DNA of 64,000 nucleotides from the NCBI GenBank assembly GCA_963719055.1, contig CAVRAU010000017.1, forward strand, positions 124,001 through 188,000, read 5' to 3'. Origin of the DNA: CAXMQZ01 sp963719055 (GTDB lineage Bacteria > Acidobacteriota > Thermoanaerobaculia > Multivoradales > JAHEKO01). A program made the translations under genes and the position numbers. The notes beneath the pieces were generated by a model. The model saw only the letters and a program-made list of their open reading frames with translations. It did no database searches and was not told the origin of the DNA. Of the stretch, positions 7,814 to 14,658 are shown one piece after another (positions within the stretch are counted from its first letter, which is position 1; the number at the start of each line of letters is the position of its first letter).

Positions 7814-8905
7814 ATGGCTCACGACAACAGCGATCCGCAGAACGGCAGTTTCTGGCAACGGCGTCTGGCACAAGCGCGAGCCGTTGGCGTGGACTGGATT
7901 CTGCTCTCGCTATTCATGCTCATGGTGGATTTCCTGTTGATCGCGTTTTCGGGTCGCCGGGGTCCGACCGGTCTGCTGGTGACACCCGAAGAGGTTCTGG
8001 ATCTGCTGCACTACAGCTGGCTGCTGCCCGCCGCTTTGGTCTTGACTCTGATCTGGCAGGCTTCCTGGCAGGTCATCGGTCCGTCACCGGGCCAATCTCT
8101 CGTACTGGGAATTCGAGAAGAGACGCGGGTACCTTGGACCCGGACCTTGAGGGGCTGGATGAGCGCCCTGTTGATCGAGCTCACGGTCTTCACGGGGTGG
8201 CTGATCACCGAGGTGCAGCTGGTGACCTTCCTGACCCAGTTCAACAAGGCCTCGGACATCGTTCGCGGCCTCTTGCACCCTTCCAGCAGCATTCTTCACC
8301 AGGGCCTGGTGCTCCTCGTCCAGACGGTTTTCCTCGCCTTCATGGCTACCGCCTTTGCCATTCCAGTTGCATTTTCGCTTTCCTTCTTTGCCGCCCGTAA
8401 CCTGACGCGGGGGAGCCGATTCTCGCGCGCCATGTACACCCTGGTGCGGGCCGGGATGAACTTCACCCGTGCTGTCGAACCCCTTGTCTGGGCTTTGATC
8501 TTCATCTCCTGGGTGGGGATCGGGCCGTTCGCCGGAGTTCTGGCCCTCTGGGTACATTCGGTGGCAGCGTTGATCAAGCTGTACTCGGAGCAGGTCGAAA
8601 ACATCGATCATGGACCCATGGACGCCATCACCGCCACTGGCGCTTCGACACTCCAGGTTATCCGGTACGGCGTGGTTCCCCAGGTGATTCCGCCATTTCT
8701 CTCGTTCACGATCTATCGATGGGATATCAATGTGCGGATGTCCACGATCATCGGCTTCGTCGGCGGTGGCGGCATCGGCTACATCCTCAAGCCCCGGGTC
8801 GATCTCGGGCAGTGGGGCGAGGTGGGGACCCTGGTGCTGTTGATCGCGGCCACGGTATGGATCATGGACATCCTGTCGGCTAGGATCCGCGAACGGATCG
8901 TCTGA
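7814..8905 (+). CDS. phnE: PhnE-like ABC permease with N-terminal RDD-like domain
   Basis: This is a 363-residue inner-membrane protein. Residues about 155-363 are a normal PhnE permease: several helices, then the EAA loop (GPMDAITATGASTLQVIRYG, about 267-286) that docks on the ATPase, then IIGFVGGGGIGYIL. The first 140 residues are extra: VDWILLSLFMLMVDFLL, a second helix pair, then GPSPGQSLVLGIRE and a TRTLRGW segment. That order resembles the RDD domain (first-helix Asp, G-x-TPG-x-x-LG-I-R, then an LR helix). Usual PhnE is about 260-290 residues. The start at 7814 follows phnC by 7 bp. The RDD fusion is inferred from motifs and is uncommon to my knowledge. Confidence 0.82.
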   Translation: MAHDNSDPQNGSFWQRRLAQARAVGVDWILLSLFMLMVDFLLIAFSGRRGPTGLLVTPEEVLDLLHYSWLLPAALVLTLIWQASWQVIGPSPGQSLVLGIREETRVPWTRTLRGWMSALLIELTVFTGWLITEVQLVTFLTQFNKASDIVRGLLHPSSSILHQGLVLLVQTVFLAFMATAFAIPVAFSLSFFAARNLTRGSRFSRAMYTLVRAGMNFTRAVEPLVWALIFISWVGIGPFAGVLALWVHSVAALIKLYSEQVENIDHGPMDAITATGASTLQVIRYGVVPQVIPPFLSFTIYRWDINVRMSTIIGFVGGGGIGYILKPRVDLGQWGEVGTLVLLIAATVWIMDILSARIRERIV

Positions 8906-8931
8906 TTCGCCACGGCGGAGAGACTTCAATC

Positions 8932-10317
8932 ATGGATGAGAGAAAGCCCAAACGGTCGGCTAGGAAGTACCTCTTTCTGATCATCGCCCTCGCCCTCGCC
9001 TGGGGCGCCCTGATGACCTTTCGCGTTGGCGAGCCGCCGGCCATCGACATCGAGCCCGGGATGCCGGGAATCGGCAAGCGCACGCCGGTGACCGTGGGCT
9101 TCGAGGAATCGAGTCGTGGTCTGACAAAGCTGCGGGTGGAGTTCGTCCAAGGGGACAAGGTGGAGGTTCTGGCCGAGGCCGAGCACCAGCCGCGCGAGCC
9201 CTGGAAGTTCTGGGGGCCGGCAGTCAAAACGGATGAGATCACGGTGGAAGTGGGAAGCGAGACCCTGGAGGGCCTGAAGACCGGTGAGGCCACGATCCGG
9301 GCCTCCGCCTGGCCGGCGGGCACCTGGCTGCGAAAGCCCAGTCCGAGGATCGTGGAGCTCGTTCTGCCCGTACGCCTGACACCGCCTGCGATTGGTGTCC
9401 GCTCGCGCTACAACTATGTGGTGCCGGGTGGTTCGGCCGTCGTGGTCTACACCGTTGGCAACACAACAGTGCGCGATGGCGTGCAGATCAGGGACTGGTG
9501 GTTCCCGGGCTTCCCGGTTCCTGGCGACGCGAGTGGCCTGCGATTCGCTCTCTACGCCATTCCCTTCGACCTGCCGAATGAGAGCGAGATCCACATCGTG
9601 GCCGTGGACGATGTGGGGAATCAGGGGCTGGCCTCTTTTGTGGATCGCTTCTTTCCCAAACAGTTCCGAACCAGCAGCATCGAAGTGAGCGACGGTTTCA
9701 TGGAGCGCGTGGTGCCAGCGATCATGTCAGCCACGCCCGGAATCGAGGATCAGGGGGATCTTCTCCAGAACTACCTCCAGATCAACGGCGATTTGCGCCA
9801 GAGGAATGCGCAGACGCTCTTGGAGCTGGCGGCCGATTCCCGCCCCGAGTTCCTCTGGAATCAGGCTTTTCTACCGATGTCGGACGGCCAGGTCATGTCG
9901 TCCTTTGCCGACCAGCGAACCTATCGCTACAAAGGCGAAGCGGTGGATCAGCAGGTCCATCTCGGTTTCGATCTGGCCTCGGTCGTGCATGCCGACATCC
10001 AGGCAGCCAACCGGGGAGTCGTGGCTCTGGCTCGCTACTTCGGCATCTACGGCAACACCGTGGTCATCGATCACGGATTCGGGCTCATGAGCCTCTACAG
10101 CCACCTCTCCTCGATCGAGGTGGCGGCAGGTCAGCCGGTCGAGCGCGGGCAGGTGGTGGGTCGCTCCGGCGAAACCGGCCTCGCCGGTGGCGATCATCTC
10201 CACTTCACCATGCTCATCCATGGCCAGGCGGTCAATCCCGTCGAATGGTGGGACGGCGCCTGGATCCGCGAGCGCTTCGCCGCCAAGCTCGGTCCGGCCT
10301 TCGTCTTCGAACCCTGA
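8932..10317 (+). CDS. Membrane-anchored M23-family (LytM) metallopeptidase
   Basis: This 461-residue protein has one N-terminal membrane helix (about 11-27) after a basic stretch. A beta-rich middle region of unknown fold precedes a C-terminal peptidase M23 domain. Zinc ligands are visible as H343 and D347 in HLGFD and H424 in DHLHF (421-425), with H391 in YSHLS as the further catalytic His. M23 enzymes cut peptide cross-bridges of peptidoglycan or act as scaffolds/activators in the periplasm. The full ligand set suggests activity. It follows phnE by 26 bp on the same strand, so it may be co-transcribed. The middle domain is not recognised. Confidence 0.88.
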   Translation: MDERKPKRSARKYLFLIIALALAWGALMTFRVGEPPAIDIEPGMPGIGKRTPVTVGFEESSRGLTKLRVEFVQGDKVEVLAEAEHQPREPWKFWGPAVKTDEITVEVGSETLEGLKTGEATIRASAWPAGTWLRKPSPRIVELVLPVRLTPPAIGVRSRYNYVVPGGSAVVVYTVGNTTVRDGVQIRDWWFPGFPVPGDASGLRFALYAIPFDLPNESEIHIVAVDDVGNQGLASFVDRFFPKQFRTSSIEVSDGFMERVVPAIMSATPGIEDQGDLLQNYLQINGDLRQRNAQTLLELAADSRPEFLWNQAFLPMSDGQVMSSFADQRTYRYKGEAVDQQVHLGFDLASVVHADIQAANRGVVALARYFGIYGNTVVIDHGFGLMSLYSHLSSIEVAAGQPVERGQVVGRSGETGLAGGDHLHFTMLIHGQAVNPVEWWDGAWIRERFAAKLGPAFVFEP

Positions 10318-10328
10318 AGCGGCCGTGA

Positions 10329-10369
10329 CTCTGCGCCGGCCGGGGTGGCGGACGCCTCTGCGCCGGCCG
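10329..10369 (+). repeat. Two 14-bp GC direct repeats in a GC-rich hairpin region
   Basis: CTCTGCGCCGGCCG occurs at 10329-10342 and again at 10356-10369, in the 93-bp gap between the M23 peptidase and the ABC exporter. The segment can fold into a very GC-rich stem (GGCC/GGGG against CCCC/GGCC blocks) and is followed by a pyrimidine run. It could terminate the upstream operon, but no clear T tract is present. Confidence 0.35.
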
Positions 10370-10410
10370 CCCCGGGCGCCTGCTTCCCTTTGCGATAGGG
10401 TTAGGCCCCT

Positions 10411-12285
10411 ATGTCCGAGGAGAAGAAGCGCAAGGTCGGCTGGGCGACGGTCTGGCGGGAATCGAGGGAGATCATCTGGGCCCGTCGGTATCGATTGGCG
10501 GTGGGCTTGGCGCTTCTCATCGTCAGCCGCCTGGCTGGCATGGTCCTGCCGGGTAGCACCAAGGTCCTGATCGACGATGTGATTGGTCAGGGCCGCAGCG
10601 AGTTGCTGTGGTGGATCGCCGGGGCCGCGGGTGTGGCCACTCTGATTCAAGCAGTGACGTCGTTCAGCCTGTCGGTGCTGCTCGGTGTGGCGGGTCAGCG
10701 GGCCATCACCGATCTGCGTCTCAAGGTCCAGCAGCACATCGGGCATCTGCCGGTCAGTTTCTACGAAGAGAACAAGAGCGGCGAGCTGATCTCCCGCATC
10801 ATGTACGACGCCGAAGGGATCCGAAATCTGGTCGGTACTGGTTTCGTCCAGCTGGTGGGTGGCATGTTCACGTCAGCGGTGGCCTTGGGTGTCCTCCTGT
10901 GGTTGAACTGGCGTCTGACGGCCATGACTCTTGTCTTGCTGTTCTTCTTCGGCATCGTCATGGTGATGGGCTTCAGCCGACTGCGTCCTATCTTTCGCGA
11001 GCGGGGCAAGATCAACGCCGAGGTCACCGGTCGGTTGGCCGAAACCCTGAGCGGGGCCCGGGTGGTCAAAGCCTTCACTGCCGAAAAGCACGAGGAGCGT
11101 GTCTTCGCCCATGGCGTCCATCGGCTCCTGCGAAACATCGTTCGCTCTATGGTCGGTGTGTCTACGGTAAGCAGCCTGGCGTCGCTGTTGTTTGGGTTGA
11201 TCGGCATTGCCATGGCCATCGCCGGAACGCGGGAGGTGCTGGCCGAGAACATGACCGTGGGTGAGCTCTTCATGTTCATGGTCTTCACCGGTCTTCTGGT
11301 GACGCCTCTCATCCAGATGAGCAACATCGGCACCCAGATCACCGAGGCGTTTGCGGGTCTGGATCGCATTCGGGATGTCTTGAGCCAGGTGCGGGAGGAT
11401 TCCGACCAGGCTGACAAGCTCTCCCTGCATTCCATCCGCGGCGATATCGAGTTCGAGGAGGTGACGTTCGAGTACAAGGAGGGGGTGCCGGTTCTCAACG
11501 ACGTCAGCTTCAGTGCGCCTGCGGGCTCCGTGACCGCTCTGGTGGGGCCGAGCGGTGCGGGCAAAAGCACCGTCATCGGTCTGGTGATGGCGTTTCGTCA
11601 GCCCCAATCGGGCCGGGTGACCATCGACGGGCACGACTTGCGGGACATACGACTCCGGGATTACCGTCGGCAGTTGGCCGTCGTGTTGCAGGATGAATTC
11701 CTTTTCGATGGGACGATCGCTGAGAACATCTCCTATGGCAACCCCGCCGCCACCCTGTACGAGATCGAGGAAGCCGGCAAACTGGCTCGCTGCGATGAGT
11801 TCATCGAGGGGTTCTCCGACGGCTACGAGACCGTCATCGGAGAGCGTGGCGTGAAGCTGTCGGGTGGTCAGCGCCAGAGGGTCGCTATTGCCCGGGCCAT
11901 CCTCGCCGATCCCCGCATCCTGATTCTCGACGAAGCCACCTCCAGCCTCGACAGCGAGAACGAGAACCTGATCCAGGAGGGCCTGGGCACACTCAAAGAG
12001 GGCCGGACGTCCTTCGTCATCGCACACCGGCTCTCCACTGTCCGCAATGCGGATCAGATTCTGGTCATGGAGGAGGGCCGCATTGTCGAACGCGGTACTC
12101 ACAGCGAGCTGCTGGCGCGGGAAGGTTCCTACCGCAAGCTCTACGAGCACCAGTTTCAGATCGAGCTGGATCAGTTCGTCAATCCCGGCGAGGATTTCAC
12201 CAAGATTCTCGAAGGTACATCGATCGACAGCTCGACGTCGGGCGATGCCGATCTTCCTCTAGGCGGCCCTCTTCCGAGAGACTGA
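10411..12285 (+). CDS. MsbA-type ABC exporter (fused permease-ATPase)
   Basis: This 624-residue half-transporter has the ABC type-1 exporter membrane domain (about six helices, residues 25-320) followed by a complete nucleotide-binding domain. It carries Walker A GPSGAGKST at 379-387, signature LSGGQRQR at 483-490, Walker B ILILDEATSSLDS (about 503-515) and the H-loop FVIAHRLST. As a homodimer it would flip lipids, lipid A precursors or drugs across the inner membrane; MsbA/LmrA-like proteins share this layout and the substrate is not resolved. A TAGGGT hexamer at 10396-10401 may be a -10 element, giving a nearly leaderless mRNA. No clear ribosome-binding site was seen. Confidence 0.92.
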   Translation: MSEEKKRKVGWATVWRESREIIWARRYRLAVGLALLIVSRLAGMVLPGSTKVLIDDVIGQGRSELLWWIAGAAGVATLIQAVTSFSLSVLLGVAGQRAITDLRLKVQQHIGHLPVSFYEENKSGELISRIMYDAEGIRNLVGTGFVQLVGGMFTSAVALGVLLWLNWRLTAMTLVLLFFFGIVMVMGFSRLRPIFRERGKINAEVTGRLAETLSGARVVKAFTAEKHEERVFAHGVHRLLRNIVRSMVGVSTVSSLASLLFGLIGIAMAIAGTREVLAENMTVGELFMFMVFTGLLVTPLIQMSNIGTQITEAFAGLDRIRDVLSQVREDSDQADKLSLHSIRGDIEFEEVTFEYKEGVPVLNDVSFSAPAGSVTALVGPSGAGKSTVIGLVMAFRQPQSGRVTIDGHDLRDIRLRDYRRQLAVVLQDEFLFDGTIAENISYGNPAATLYEIEEAGKLARCDEFIEGFSDGYETVIGERGVKLSGGQRQRVAIARAILADPRILILDEATSSLDSENENLIQEGLGTLKEGRTSFVIAHRLSTVRNADQILVMEEGRIVERGTHSELLAREGSYRKLYEHQFQIELDQFVNPGEDFTKILEGTSIDSSTSGDADLPLGGPLPRD

Positions 12286-12302
12286 GGGCGCCATCCCCAT
12301 GG

Positions 12303-12692
12303 CTACCGCTGGATCTTTGCCAGGCGGCGGCGAAGAGACTCAACGCGTCGGCGGTTGACGCCAAGATCCCAGGTGCCGACGCGTGATGCCGAGCGCACCT
12401 GAATGACCCCCTGTTCGATGTCGGCCAGCAGCTCGAGATCATCGACATAGCGCAAGATCATGGTGGTGAACTCGACCCGCAGATAGGAGTCTGTGGACAC
12501 GACGACAGTGGCGCCCGGCGTGGACTCGAGAATGACTCGGAGCTGTTGCAGGGTCTCCGAGCACGAGCCCCTGCAGCGGAAGGGTTCCACCCTTTTCGAG
12601 GCTTGCGTGGCCTGGCTGCTGACACAATTCGGGTTGGCCGGGCAGTCGGCGAGAAGCGTGGGTGTCGAGCTGGGATCAGTCTCGCGAGTCAT
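12303..12692 (-). CDS. DUF1499 family protein
   Basis: This 129-residue protein shows DUF1499 hallmarks: CPANPNCVSSQA (17-28), the central L..IL.STPGATVVV..DSYLRVEFTT block, and VRSASRVGTWDLGVNRRRVE with the invariant S-R-G..D.G.NR motif. Function is unknown; members are often exported or membrane-linked, but no signal is visible here. It is the last gene of a three-gene minus-strand operon. Its start overlaps the cytochrome gene by 17 bp. Confidence 0.88.
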   Translation of the reverse strand: MTRETDPSSTPTLLADCPANPNCVSSQATQASKRVEPFRCRGSCSETLQQLRVILESTPGATVVVSTDSYLRVEFTTMILRYVDDLELLADIEQGVIQVRSASRVGTWDLGVNRRRVESLRRRLAKIQR

Positions 12693-13116
12693 CGGTCTTT
12701 GGCGGGTCGCCGGATTCCACCTGCAGGGACTCGAGGTACCTGGTGAGGGCAGAGACCATGCCCCGGATCTCCTGTTCTTGATCCGTATCGCGGCCAGTCG
12801 ATTGAAAGGTGAAGCCCCAGACGGGCATCTCCCGGGTACCGTGAGCGGGTGACTCCTGTCTGCCGTCGATGACCTGGTGGACCTTCTCGGTCGGGAACTC
12901 GCCGTCGTTTCTGGCGGCGATGGTCGTCAGGTCGGGCGCCATCATCTCGAGTTGATCCTTCATGGGGCCATCGCCCCGCCCGGAGTCACCGTGGCAGGCC
13001 TGGCAGTGCACCCGATAGAGGCGCTTGCCGTCTTCGGCCTCGGAGGCCGGCGCGAGAGAAGGTAAGACCAGTGAAAGGGTCGTCAGGGCCAGAGACAGAA
13101 CCCAGCGAGGGGTCAC
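12676..13116 (-). CDS. Periplasmic monohaem cytochrome c
   Basis: This 146-residue protein begins with a Sec signal peptide (residues 1-25, ending SLAPASEA). It contains one c-haem site CQACH at 38-42 with GDSGRGDGP after it, and a candidate distal Met ligand M97 in REMPVWG. This is a class I mono-haem cytochrome of the cbb3-accessory or soluble-donor type, able to carry electrons in the periplasm. The GTG start at 13116 overlaps the dodecin stop (GTGA), giving translational coupling. A partner oxidase is not in the window. Confidence 0.88.
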   Translation of the reverse strand: MTPRWVLSLALTTLSLVLPSLAPASEAEDGKRLYRVHCQACHGDSGRGDGPMKDQLEMMAPDLTTIAARNDGEFPTEKVHQVIDGRQESPAHGTREMPVWGFTFQSTGRDTDQEQEIRGMVSALTRYLESLQVESGDPPKTDDSRD

Positions 13117-13322
13117 GACACTTCGACCTTGAACGCCACTTGGATCTTGACCTGGAACTCGGCCGCTCGACCCTCGTGGACGCTACCCCGCATCTCCACG
13201 ACCTCGAACCAGGAGATATTGCGCAGGCTGACGGAGGCGTCGCTCAGGGCATTGTCGATTGCCGTCTCGTAGGATTCTGGTGAGGTGCCGATCAGGGTGA
13301 CCATTTTGTAGGTATTGCTCAT
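13113..13322 (-). CDS. Dodecin family flavin-binding protein
   Basis: This 69-residue protein has the dodecin pattern: a first strand with MVTLIGTSPESYETAIDNAL, then ISWFEVVEMRG, then EFQVKIQVAFKVE. The Trp in the ISWFEV strand is the residue that stacks flavin in dodecins. Dodecins assemble as hollow dodecamers that store or buffer riboflavin/FMN. It is the first gene of the dodecin-cytochrome-DUF1499 operon. An SD-like GGGAGGGA lies just before the ATG. It is divergent from the phasin gene. Confidence 0.92.
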   Translation of the reverse strand: MSNTYKMVTLIGTSPESYETAIDNALSDASVSLRNISWFEVVEMRGSVHEGRAAEFQVKIQVAFKVEVS

Positions 13323-13439
13323 TTGTCCCTCCCTGGGAATCGAATTTATCGAAGCAGCAATTTTCCAGCACTCCTACTCTAGTTCATTCACGGCGCCTTC
13401 GGACAGCCCCGATCGGCTGCGCCGCACCGCGGAATTTTG

Positions 13440-13468
13440 TTGACAGGTTTGCCGCACTGCGTCATAAT
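13440..13468 (+). promoter_or_regulatory. Sigma70-type promoter for the phasin gene
   Basis: TTGACA (13440-13445) is followed by a 17-bp spacer and CATAAT (13463-13468): a perfect -35, one mismatch in -10 and ideal spacing. Predicted start is near 13475, with a leader of about 75 nt to the phasin ATG at 13550. This is the strongest canonical promoter seen in the window. Confidence 0.75.
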
Positions 13469-13549
13469 ACGTCCCGACGCGGCAACGTGGGATTGCTGCC
13501 GAAAATATGAATGGGAGCCGCCGGCAACCGGTGGCAAGGAGTCAGGAGA

Positions 13550-14029
13550 ATGGCGAACACGAACAAAGTACTTGATTTCAGCAAGATCCAGGACGAGGTC
13601 CTGTCATCGACCCGCAAGGTTTGGCTTGCCAGCCTCGGTGTCGTAGCCACCGTAGAGGAAGAGGGACAGAATCTCTTCGGTGAGCTCGTCGAGCGCGGCG
13701 AAAAAGTCGAGACCCGTGCCAAGAAGAGCTGGACCAAGACTCGCAAGGATCTCGCGACTACCAGCGAGGAAATCACTGACGAGGTCAGCGGCAGGGTCGA
13801 CCAGATGACCGGCAAGCTCGATTCCCGCGTCTCCGAAGTCTTGCAGCGCCTGGGTGTGCCGTCCAGCAACCAGATCGAGGAGCTGACCGATCGGGTCGAG
13901 AAACTCACCGGCCAGGTAGAGCGTCTGTCGAGTCAGCAGAACAAGGCGGCCGCACCAACCGTGGCCAAGAAGCCAGCGGCCAAGAAGCCCGCGGCCAAGA
14001 AACCCGCCGCCAAAACCAAGGCTGCCTAG
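13550..14029 (+). CDS. Phasin-family protein with PAAKK-repeat tail
   Basis: This 159-residue protein has a phasin-like N-terminal helix (SSTRKVWLASLGVVATVEEEG), then a long amphipathic coiled-coil region with heptad-like E/K/L spacing (LTDRVEKLTGQVERLS). Its C-terminus is Ala/Lys/Pro-rich with three AAKKP repeats. The layout matches PhaF/PhaI polyhydroxyalkanoate granule proteins, whose histone-like tail can bind DNA. The start at 13550 is supported by AAGGAGTCAGGAG just upstream; an earlier in-frame start at 13511 lacks that support. A strong promoter precedes it. No PHA synthase lies nearby, so granule association is inference. It shares a CTAG with the converging GNAT stop. Confidence 0.82.
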   Translation: MANTNKVLDFSKIQDEVLSSTRKVWLASLGVVATVEEEGQNLFGELVERGEKVETRAKKSWTKTRKDLATTSEEITDEVSGRVDQMTGKLDSRVSEVLQRLGVPSSNQIEELTDRVEKLTGQVERLSSQQNKAAAPTVAKKPAAKKPAAKKPAAKTKAA

Positions 14030-14562
14030 AGTTTCAGGACCAGCTTGACCATGTCGTAGGCGGCGCCGTCCGGGTCGGCCCCGTAGCCGGGGATGGCGTA
14101 CTTCTGGAAACCGAGTTCGGTCAGGGTCTGGATGGCGTCCGCCTCCAGATCCGCGATCGGCATGCAGCTGAGATGCCGCAGGCCGTAGTCGCGGGCGATC
14201 GAGATGAAGTTGTTGACCAGGGTGATCCCCAGGCCCTGACCACGGTATTCAGGATTCAGCAGCCATTTGATCCGGCCCACCAGCCGCAGGGGTCCGCGGT
14301 CGCGGCAGTGCATTGTGGCATCGGCGACGATCCGGTGGCCATTGACCGCGATCAACGGCAGCACCCGCGAGTAGTCGAGATTGGCACCCCATTTGTCAAT
14401 CAGCGTGGGGTCGTCGATATTGTCCCAGGCAAACCGACGAATATCCGCGGGCAGTTGCTGGAAGAAGTCGAATAGCGCCTGCGTGTCGTGCTCGGCAAAC
14501 GGGCGGATGAGAACCCTCTTGCCATCACGCAGCACTGCTTCCTGGGGGAAACGATCGGGCAT
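14026..14562 (-). CDS. GNAT-family N-acetyltransferase
   Basis: This 178-residue protein has the GNAT fold signature: beta-strand RIKWLLNPEYRG leading into the acetyl-CoA pyrophosphate loop (YRGQGLGITL) and a C-terminal LTELGFQKYAIPGYG segment. The N-terminal LRDGKRVLIRPFAEHDTQAL is typical of small-molecule or protein acetyltransferases. The start at 14562 is supported by AAAGGAGATTTCG directly upstream; the frame could begin earlier at 14631. Substrate is unknown. It converges on the phasin gene, and the two TAG stops share one CTAG palindrome. Confidence 0.88.
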   Translation of the reverse strand: MPDRFPQEAVLRDGKRVLIRPFAEHDTQALFDFFQQLPADIRRFAWDNIDDPTLIDKWGANLDYSRVLPLIAVNGHRIVADATMHCRDRGPLRLVGRIKWLLNPEYRGQGLGITLVNNFISIARDYGLRHLSCMPIADLEADAIQTLTELGFQKYAIPGYGADPDGAAYDMVKLVLKL

Positions 14563-14658
14563 CGAAATCTCCTTTTCGTGAGTTCGTCGAGGCTGGGACT
14601 CGGGGTCCCGACGAGACCGGAATTCTAGCACCTCGGAAGATTGCTGGAACCGCGACTC

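Noticed and set aside
10761..12150. Long minus-strand open frames under the ABC exporter
   Set aside because: Opposite strand of a complete exporter with all ATPase motifs; translation has no recognisable fold.
13965..14020. Short tandem DNA repeats resembling a repeat array
   Set aside because: They encode the PAAKK tail repeats of the phasin-like protein; spacing is not CRISPR-like and there are no unique spacers.
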